Source: Bretschneidera sinensis
Taxonomy: Eukaryota; Streptophyta; Magnoliopsida; Brassicales; Akaniaceae
Direction of reading: 5' to 3'
DNA length: 64,000 nt
NCBI GenBank assembly: GCA_023935145.1
Contig: CM043700.1
Span: 64,436,620-64,500,619, forward strand
The notes beneath the pieces were generated by a model, which was given only the letters and a program-made list of their open reading frames with translations, searched no databases and was not told where the DNA came from. Positions within the stretch are counted from its first letter, which is position 1, and each line of letters starts with the position of its first letter. Shown one piece after another: positions 56,661 to 64,000 of this stretch. A program made the translations under genes and the position numbers.

Positions 56661-57080
56661 GAGCAAAAATGGCAGGTGGACTACCTAAAATGGGCCACGG
56701 GCTCAGATCAGGCTCTAGATACACTAATCTGATTGGAAATGAGCCAACAAACAAAACTGAGGACTTTGTCCTCAGCATAGCAGGATTTTAGCAAAAAAAA
56801 TGACGTTAAGCCCTCAATTTGGCAGTTTTCAGTTTTTTAGGAAACTTTTTATTTTATTTGCAATTACTTTAAATTCGACCTTAATTTAATTTTCTTATTT
56901 TAGCTTTGACCTTATAAATAAGGTTTTAGGGTTTAGTAATCATTATTATTAGTATTTGCATAATTTTAAATTAGACATCAAAGTTGTTTCTCTGTGTTTT
57001 TAGGGTTTTTCTTGTGTTTCTTCCCTATGAAATATCTGTCGAAACTAGCCTGCAGAATAATCGCTATTCTGCCCAGCGTC
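56577..57080 (+). mobile_element. E8 LTR 3
   Basis: 504 bp, ending CCCAGCGTCA, followed by GAAAG. The start TAATGCAGG is a mutated TGATGCAGG. Confidence 0.85.
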
Positions 57081-57640
57081 AGAAAGTGTAAGGGAATTTT
57101 AGACTGATTGCATTATGGCATTCTGACTAAACTCTCTTATATGGGCATAGGGAATTATGCTGTACTGGTAAATAAAGCATTACAGATTGAGAAAGATTTG
57201 ATGGAGTTAAGGGGTAGGAGGGATTGGCTGAAGAGGTCTAGATTTAAGGGACCTAGAGGTGGTAGCAGTATGGGGATATAGGGTGGAAGACCACCCCAGA
57301 GGGGATGTTCCTTATCACAGGGAAATGTAGTGTAGAGTCAGAGGCAAGCAGGATTTGTTACTTCTGTAGCTCATAGTAATACCGGTGGGACCCCTAGATT
57401 TAGGAGTTATGGTAGAGGAGTAAGTATGCCACCAGGGGGAAGTAGTAATCTGATGTATGGTCGAGAGGCAAGAGTTTGCTTTAAATGTAATCAGATAGGG
57501 CATCTGTATCGGAATTGCCCTACACAGATATGCTTTGTATGTGGTGGGGGAGGACATGTTGCTGCAGATTGTCCAGTGGGAAAATCTTCTGACATAATCA
57601 TTGGAAGTGTTGGGAGAAGATTGATGGTGGATCAGGGAGC

Positions 57641-58260
57641 ATGATGGGCAGAGGTCAAGGACCAGTAGTTGAACGAGGATGTGGCAGTCAGTTTCAGTCC
57701 AGAGATAGTAGAGTTTATACATTGACACAATAGGATGCACAAGCCACTCCTGATGTTGTCATGGGTATGATATCTATCCTTGGTAGGCCTGCTAGATTAT
57801 TGATTGATCTGGTGCAACCAATTCTTTTGCATCTAGTATTTATATGAAATCTATTGATGCTAATGCTAGTCCTTTGATGCATGCTATTGCTGTTGAGGTT
57901 CTTACTGGAGATAGAGTTATTATCAAGACAATCTATCGAGGTTGTGTGATTAATATTGCTGATAGAGAATTTGAAATTGATTTAGTGCCTTTAGATATGA
58001 CAGATTTTGATTTAATTCTGGGGACAAATTAGTTATCTGCATATTATGCTTGGGTAGATTGCTTTAGGAAAAATGTGGTGTTCAAAATACCCGGACATGA
58101 GGAGTTTAATTTTCAAGGAGAACGTAAGATACTTACTAATTGTCTTATTTCTGCCTTAACTGCTAATAAATGGTTGAAGAAGGGTTGTGAGGGATATTTG
58201 GCATATAAGGTGGATTCTAGCAAAGAGAATAGAAAGTTAGAACAAATCTTGGTGGTAAAA
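57641..58260 (+). pseudogene. E7 protease remnant
   Basis: Decayed start around 57770-57830 (GMISILGRPARLLID-like, then ATNSFAS in another frame), then 57844-58032 with TIYRGCVINIADREFEIDLV and DFDLILGTN, the C-terminal half of Tekay protease. After a stop, [20 protein letters not shown] continues. The catalytic Asp region is frameshifted. Confidence 0.75.
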
Positions 58261-59178
58261 GATTTTTATAATGTATTCCCTGATGAGTTGTCTGGTTTGC
58301 CTCCCAATAAGGAGATTGAATTTTCTATTGATGGGATTCTAAGATCAGTACCTATATCCATAACACCCTATAGAATGGCACCAATTGAATTGAGAGAGTT
58401 GAAAGTTCAGCTTCAGGAGTTGCTAGATAAACAGTTTATCCGACCTAGTATGTCACCCTGGGGAGCCCCTGTATTATTTGTCAAGAAGAAGGATGGTATA
58501 ATGAGGTTGTGTATTGCTTATAGATAGTTGAATAAGATCACAATAAAAAATAAATATCCTTTACCTAGGATAAATGATTTATTCAAAGAGTTACAGGGAG
58601 CTAGAGTGTTTTCTAAGATAGACCTGAGGTCGGGATATCATCAATTGAGGATAAAGGAGAGAGACGTGCCTAAGACTACTTTTAGGACACGTTATGGCCA
58701 TCGTGAGTTTTTGGTGATGCCATTTGGCTTGACTAATGCTCCTGCATCATTTATGGATCTTATGAATTGGGTGTTTAAACCATTCTTGGACAGATTTGTA
58801 ATTGTGTTTATTGATGATATTTTGGTATATTCCAAGAATAAAGAGGAGCATATGCAACATTTGGAGATAGTGTTGGAGATTCTGAGGAGAGAGAAATTAT
58901 ATGCGAAGTTCTCTAAATGTGAGTTTTGGTTGAGCGTAATATCTTTCTTGGGGCATGTTGTGTCAGAAGAGGGGATAGCAGTTGATCCACAGAAGGTAGA
59001 AGAGGTGTTGAATTGGGAAAGACCCACGAGTGTAACGAAAATTAGAAGCTTCTTGGGGTTGGCTGGCTATTATAGGAGATTTATCCAAAATTTTTCTATG
59101 ATCGCTAGACCATTGACTAAATTGACCAGGAAGGATGTGAAGTTTAGGTGGTCAAAAGAATGTGAGAGAAGTTTCTAG
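58261..59178 (+). pseudogene. E7 reverse transcriptase remnant
   Basis: [40 protein letters not shown] and [20 protein letters not shown] lead to a TAG at 58525 in place of Gln before [15 protein letters not shown]. Then [37 protein letters not shown] and the catalytic [10 protein letters not shown], and [17 protein letters not shown]. It is continuous but for that stop, ending at a Gln-to-stop TAG at 59176. Confidence 0.9.
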
Positions 59179-59665
59179 CTGCTGAAAGAAAAACTAACTA
59201 CTGCTCTGGTGTTAGTGCTTCCTTATGGTGATGAAGGATTTGTGGTTTACAGTGATGTGTCACATCAAGGGTTGGGATATGTGTTGATGCAACATGGGAG
59301 AGTTATAGCTTATGCATCTAGGCAACTGAAAAACCATGAGAGAAATTATCCGACCCATGATTTAGAATTGGCTGCCATAGCTTTTGCTTTGAAGATTTGG
59401 AGACATCATCTATATGGAGCCATTTAAGAAATTTTTATAGATCATAAAAGCTTGACGCATTTAACAACCCAGAAGAAGTTGAATTTGAGGCAGATGAGGT
59501 GGATGGAGTTGATCTATGATTATGACTGTACGATTCACTATCATCTGGGAAAGGAAAATGTAGTAGCTGATGCATTGAGTAAAAAGACTACAAAGAGATT
59601 AGCTACTGTTAGGAGTTATAATACTAGCTTGATGGTAGAATTAAGACGAATGAGGATGTAGTTGA
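59179..59665 (+). pseudogene. E7 RNase H remnant
   Basis: [20 protein letters not shown] (usual DAS is DVS), [20 protein letters not shown], and [20 protein letters not shown], ending in the [12 protein letters not shown] motif. A stop lies at 59428. Confidence 0.85.
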
Positions 59666-61130
59666 GTATTAATGATGGAGGAGTATTGATGGCGACTATA
59701 GTGATACAATCTCCTATTATTGATCATTTATTGTAGGTGCAGAGTAGAGATGAGGGGATAAAGAAGATTAGGCGAGAAGTCAACTGAGTTTAGAATTATA
59801 GAAGATGGCATGGTAGTATTGGGGCATAGAGTTTGTGTTCCCAATAATGTGGAGATGAGAAAGGAGATCCTCAAGGAGGCTCATGATTCTGTATCTTCCA
59901 TGCACCCAGGTAATAATAAGATGTACAAGGGGTTGAAACATAATTATTGGTGGTTAGGGATGAAGAAGGATGTAGCAGAATATATTGCTAGATGTTTGAT
60001 TTATCAACAGGTAAAATCTGAGAATAGACATCCAGCAGGTTTATTTTAACCTCTTCCAGTACCTGAGTGGCCATGGGAAAATGCAAGTATAGATTTTGTC
60101 TCTGGTTTTCTCCGTACCCAGAGAGGGCATGACGCCGTGTGGGTTATAGTGGATAGACTTTCTAAGTCTTCACATTTTCTTCCTATTAAAACTACATAGA
60201 GTCTAGAAAATTTGGCTGAGTTGTATGTAGTTGAGATAGTAAAATTACATGGAGTACCCTTGAGCATTGTTTCAGATAGAGGTTCTAGATTTACTTCTAG
60301 ATTTTGGAGGGGTTTCCAAGAAGCTATGGGTACGCAATTACAGTTTAGTACAGCTTTTGATCTATAAATTGATGGGTAGACGGAGAGAATCATCAGAATA
60401 CTAGAAGATATGCTAAGGGCAAGTGTATTGAGTTTCTCAGTAAGCTGGGATGCTTATTTGCCTCTGATCGAGTTTGCATATAATAATCCACATCAAACTA
60501 GTATTGGGATGGCACCCTTTAAGGCTTTATATGGTAGAAGGTGTAGAACTCCTGTATGCTGGGAAAAAGTTGGAAAGAGAAAGTTATATGGCCTAAAAAT
60601 GATAGACTTGACTACTGAGAGGATCAAACTGGTTAGGGAGAACCTCAGAGCAGCCCAAAACAGACAGAAGGGATATACTGATAAAAGAAGACGACCTCTC
60701 GAGTTCCAAGTTGGTGATTGGGTATTTTTGAAGATATCTCCGTGGAAGGGAGTGTTGAGATTTAAAAAAAAGGGAAAGCTGAGTCTCAGATTTGTAGGGC
60801 CATATGAGGTGATTGAGAGAATTGGGCCCGTAGCATATCGTTTGGACTTGCCTCCGGAATTAAAGCAAGTACATAATGTGTTTCATGTGTCACTACTGAG
60901 AAAGTACTTACACAATGAATCCCATAGTATCTTGAATCAGGCGATAAAATTTTAGGAAGATTTGACTTTCATGCAAGTACCAGTCAAAATCCTAGACAGA
61001 AAGGATCAAGTCTTGCTCAATAAAGTCATTCCTTTGATTCAAGTATTATGGTGAAATAAAGATGTCGAGGAAATCACGTGCGAACATGAAGCGAGAATGT
61101 GGAAGGATTACCCCCAACTCTTTTCTTGAT
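59666..61130 (+). pseudogene. E7 integrase and chromodomain remnant
   Basis: Zinc domain: HPGNNKMYKGLKHNYWW then CLIYQQVK, where the second Cys is Tyr. Catalytic core: SIDFVSGF, IVSDRGSRF and the Glu in DG-stop-TERIIRI. The C-terminal domain (FQVGDWVFLKISPWKGVLRF, KLSLRFVGPYEVIERIG) reads through to HNVFHVSLLRKYL. The chromodomain follows after a stop at 60955: VPVKILDRKDQVLLNKVIPL, then VEEITCEHEARMWKDYPQLF. Nonsense codons lie near 60047, 60199, 60365, 60378 and 61051. Tekay chromodomains guide insertion to heterochromatin. Confidence 0.85.
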
Positions 61131-61179
61131 TTTAGATAAGGAAATTTCCAGGACGAAATTTATGTAAGGTGGGTAGAAT

Positions 61180-61245
61180 TGTAATACCCGTATTTGTAAA
61201 GTAAGGGCAAAGAAATATTTTAATAAATATGGCATAAAGTTAACA

Positions 61246-61291
<46 letters not shown>

Positions 61292-61589
61292 CAATGCGAA
61301 AAGTCCAATTTAAATAAAGCAATTCTTAAAAAAAAAAAGATTTTATGTCCCAGATAGAAAAAGATAAAAAAAAATCGTCCAGAACTTCTTGGGAGCGGCA
61401 GAAGAATGTAGAAGAAAAAAATAATAATAAATAAAAAGTTTTTTTAAAAAAAAATAATAGGACATATGGCAGCCGGTGGCAGCACTTGCTGCCAAGTATA
61501 ACTTGGTGTTGTGCATGCCTTCTACTAAGGCAATTTGTGGAAGATTTTGAGGGGGGAGGCTGCAGACACTTTTTCTCCAATTTTTTTGT

Positions 61590-61623
<34 letters not shown>

Positions 61624-62563
61624 TGCAATTGTAAATTTATATTTATACTTACCATTTTGTTTAAGTTTTCTGTCAATTTCTCTATTTCCTTAGACACTTG
61701 GGGACCTAAAGAAAGGTTGAAATTACAAAATTTTGAAGGAGTTTATTGCGGAATTTTATAGAGAGTCACGAATAGCTATCAAAAAAGCAGATGGTAATAA
61801 TGTAGTGCTTATTTTTAAATTTTTACCATTCATGAAATTTTCCCGAACTCCGTGACAGCCAGGATAAATCGTAAAGAAAAGAACCGGGAGGGGGCCGGTC
61901 TAAGATAATAAAAACATGTTGACATGTGGGAAGATGTTCCCATAATAATAATTCATCCAATGCATATGTTTTTCATGTTTATATTTTATTTCTGAAATGT
62001 TGTGGATATTGTGCAATTAATTGTAGATAAATGAGTCTCATAGAGAGAGATAGTTACAGTGAGAAAAAGACGGAGAAGAATGATGTGATAGTAATTATTT
62101 AAATGTTAGACTATATGTTATTATCCAGTTGTATAAGAGATAAAAGTTTAAATATAAATGGGCTGATTATGCAGATAGAATATTTTTAGTAAATTAAATT
62201 CTCTAAGCTTGTGAAGCTCACACCTCATTGTACAATTATTTCAGGTAGCAGACAAGACTAGTAGTCTGGTGGGTTGAAAGTTAGGCGAAATCATTTGCTA
62301 TAAGCCATGTACGTGTTAATATCCTTAGACAAATGAGAAAATGAAAAATAAAAATTTTATTTGTAAATATTCATGCATGTTAAGTTGTATATTATGTTTA
62401 AATTATATTAGATTGATGTACCTCCCTTGTTGAGGGTTGAGTTTTTAGTAAAAATTATTGTTAGTTTTATTTTGCTTTATGGTTGCATATATGTGTCGTG
62501 TTGGGATTTTTAAAATGTGATGACACCGTCTCGGGGGTAGCCAACCCAGGATGGATCGTTACA
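61180..62563 (+). mobile_element. E7 3' LTR
   Basis: 1384 bp, TGTAATACCCG to TCGTTACA, followed by ATTTA. It lacks about 770 bp present in the 5' LTR, with the joint at about 61853 (TTCCCGAACTCCGTGACAGC). GGTGGGTAGAAT before it is the likely polypurine tract. Confidence 0.85.
61250..61625. repeat. Microsatellites in E7 3' LTR
   Basis: (TA)n at about 61252-61290 and (CA)n at about 61591-61613, shorter counterparts of those in the 5' LTR. Confidence 0.85.
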
Positions 62564-63484
62564 ATTTATTCACATATTTCATTTCTCCAGGATGCATCCT
62601 CTCATACTCATGCCCCTCAGTGGGCAATCCTCTCATCCTCTCATACCCAACAGAGCCCCTTTCACCCTTTTTGGGTGGGGTCCTGTACATCCAATATCTT
62701 TGATACCCTTACACCCCTTATGGAAAAGGACCTACCGGCCTCACCCATCACTCGCCCCTCATTAATATACTGTCAAACAATTTTTATAATGCAAAATGTG
62801 TTCACAATGAAATGATATGTAAGTAAGCAATCATTAACCATTCACATCACCAAATCATAAAAACACAATCCATCACTTTCATCACAACCACACACATCAC
62901 AATTTCTCAAGTATGACTACATTAAATCATTTCTAAACTCACACCTTATACATCCCTATATTAACATATATATAATTCTCCTAGCATTACCTTATTATTT
63001 CTATACCAAAATCTAATATTTTCACATTTCTTATAACTTTAATATTTATCCTTTATCCGAAATAAATCATATTTTTCAAACTTTTTTTCTATTGTAATTT
63101 AATACGCTTACTAAAAGTAAGGTGTACTCACCTCTTGAACCACTCCTAACCTCAAGACCTATTTGCCTTTAATACTACTCTCCACTATACCTAACAAAAG
63201 AAATCATCTAATTAAACAAACAAAAAGTACATACACAACCCAAAATCATTCACATCATCAATTAAAAGTAAGAGAGGCTATGCTCTTAAGTTGAAAAATA
63301 TTGCTTTCGTTTGAGTACAAACGTAATACTTGTTCAAAGGTTTTTTAAAATAAAAGAGAGTAGTTTTCTTAAAACAGTGAAGTTCATATTTTTATCCCAA
63401 AAATCACATTAAGTTGTTCTAAAAAGATTTAGGGTTAAAAAGGGTGTGAAAAACCATAGTTTGTTGATGAAAACAGGGCTCCAT

Positions 63485-63630
63485 AGTTGACTGTCTAAAT
63501 GCACAGTTGAGTGTCCAAGCTCCAGAAGGTTTAGACAATCGACTATGCAATTAGACAGTTGGATGTCCTCATGTTCTATGGTTTTTGCCTATATCACTAT
63601 CGACTGTAGGATTTTCACAGTCAACAAATT
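63485..63630. repeat. Array of GTTGACTGTC / CAGTTGA words
   Basis: Several near-palindromic words (AGTTGACTGTC, CAGTTGAGTGTCC, TAGACAATCGACT, TAGACAGTTGGATGTCC, TCGACTGTAG). The layout is reminiscent of the short-word arrays in the other LTRs of this window. Confidence 0.55.
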
Positions 63631-63850
63631 TTGAAAGAGAAAAAAAAAACATAACTTTTCTTGAAACAACAATTTTTCTCAAGAAAACCTTAGATTAAAA
63701 TTTTTAAAACTCAAATCCTTACATAAATAAGCATGCTTAAAGAAGAATTATAAATAAAGGCAAGTTTGACCTTAAATTTTTGCAAGATCTTCCAATCTTT
63801 TTCCTCCTTTCCTTCATTCTTCTTCCCTCATCTTCTCTCCTTTCTATCTC

Positions 63851-63876
63851 TCTCTCTCTCTCTCTCTCTCTCCCTC
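63851..63876. repeat. (CT)n microsatellite
   Basis: About 13 CT units within a pyrimidine-rich stretch (63780-63900). Confidence 0.9.
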
Positions 63877-64000
63877 TTTCTTGCTCTCTCTAGAACTCTC
63901 CAGTAGCCACACACACCAAAATTTTAGCCTCATTCACCCTTTATCTAATCCACATTTTAACCATTTTACAACATTACCCCTTCACTTCACATCTCTTTTA

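Larger units (their letters stand above)
51242..57080 (+). mobile_element. E8: tandem triple-LTR CRM-like deletion derivative
   Basis: LTRs at 51242-51745, 53921-54415 and 56577-57080 separate two internal regions of about 2.2 kb. One target duplication, GAAAG (51237-51241 and 57081-57085), encloses the whole array. Each internal region has primer binding site TGGTATCAGAGC, gag, zinc knuckle, protease, then short pieces of RT, RNase H and integrase joined by two deletions. Both units share both deletion junctions. It is inserted in E7 gag. Confidence 0.9.
50487..57640 (+). pseudogene. E7 gag remnant, split by E8
   Basis: Coding pieces 50487-51241 and 57086-57640. It begins RMTRGRARPRGRV. The core reads FLKFKPQSYRGSVNPMEAEQ, SFMLEGEASQWCQDIL and FFAKYFPDTFRAQQERDFIH. 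E8 interrupts after LPELVNIEERK, and the frame resumes as LSYMGIGNYAVLVNKALQIE. Two zinc knuckles follow (CFKCNQIGHLYRNC and CFVCGGGGHVAADC, 57477-57576). Stops occur at several Gln, Arg and Trp positions. Confidence 0.85.
48172..62563 (+). mobile_element. E7: Tekay-lineage chromovirus, interrupted by E8
   Basis: LTRs 48172-50388 and 61180-62563, target duplication ATTTA (48167-48171 and 62564-62568). Primer binding site TGGTATCAAAGC at 50393-50404. Order gag (split by E8), protease, RT, RNase H, integrase, chromodomain. The chromodomain wording (VPVKILDRKDQVL) and KPQSYRGSVNPMEAEQWI-type gag fit Tekay. Nonsense codons are numerous. It is inserted in the E9 right arm. Confidence 0.9.
62569..64000 (-). 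mobile_element. Probable continuation of the E9 right-arm LTR
   Basis: Follows the E7 target duplication. It has the same CCCCTCAGTGGGC unit type as 47998-48135, then CTTTCACCC, GGGTGGGGTCCTG and AAGGACCTACCGG blocks of the kind I associate with Tekay-like LTRs on the minus strand, and a GGTGTACTCACC block at about 63121. No coding is recognised. The outer boundary is not visible. Confidence 0.45.

Noticed and set aside
1..64000. Autonomous, currently active retrotransposon
   Set aside because: Every element has stops, frameshifts, missing domains or catalytic changes. E5 is closest to intact but still has about eight nonsense codons and a frameshift in gag-pol.

Overview
The window looks like plant nuclear heterochromatin, most likely from a eudicot and probably pericentromeric. 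It is AT-rich and almost wholly made of nested LTR retrotransposons of plant-specific lineages (Athila, CRM and Tekay in Ty3/gypsy; one Ty1/copia of Tork type) plus one non-autonomous hAT DNA transposon. I found no intact cellular gene, rRNA, tRNA gene or CRISPR array. The only host-gene sequence I recognise is a probable first exon of an IQ67-domain (IQD) gene carried inside the hAT element. The nested Athila and CRM copies and the decay of every reading frame by stop codons support old, silenced, possibly centromere-near DNA; the species cannot be told from what I see.

Layout. 1-510: AT-rich sequence. 511-1480: left copy of a 970-bp segment (flank, CRM LTR, start of the CRM leader). 1481-7686: E2, a gag-only Athila derivative on the minus strand. 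7687-8646: right copy of the same 970-bp segment. It leads into E1 (7864-14095), a CRM element on the plus strand with target duplication ATAGT. 14397-15450: hAT element with an 8-bp target duplication. 15613-16030: orphan Tekay RT scrap. 16718-31311: E3, an Athila element on the minus strand, with copia element E6 (24356-30193, target duplication ATACC) inside its right LTR. 31312-32279: solo-LTR-like arm of E9. 32280-34013: AT-rich spacer with small repeats. From 34014 onward lies a second E9 arm in inverted orientation. It is split by E5 (34468-47639, 13.2 kb Athila, minus strand, target duplication GAGAA) and by E7 (48172-62563, Tekay, plus strand, target duplication ATTTA). E5 itself holds E4 (38894-40420, solo LTR, target duplication AGCAT). 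E7 holds E8 (51242-57080, target duplication GAAAG), a tandem LTR-internal-LTR-internal-LTR array. 62569-64000 appears to continue the E9 LTR.

Nesting gives a relative order: the E9 arms are older than E3, E5 and E7; E4 is younger than E5; E8 is younger than E7; E6 is younger than E3; E2 is younger than E1. Nothing here is likely to be autonomous now: E1, E3, E5, E6 and E7 keep recognisable gag, protease, RT, RNase H and integrase pieces with stops, frameshifts or deletions, while E2 and E8 lack most of pol.

The most interesting signals are non-coding. Three distinct Athila-type LTRs (E2, E4, E5) carry, near the end next to the tRNA-Asp primer binding site, 12-13 nt identical to the 5' D-arm region of tRNA-Asp. 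This suggests a second, extended primer contact. Arrays of a palindromic CGATCGA word recur in the LTRs of E2 and E5 and also before gag and before an extra 3' ORF in E5. A hairpin block sits directly after the last stop codon in both E2 and E5, and a second hairpin sits beside the polypurine tract. E2 flanked by a 970-bp direct repeat without a target duplication, and E8 as a tandem triple-LTR array, are both signatures of unequal recombination between retrotransposons.
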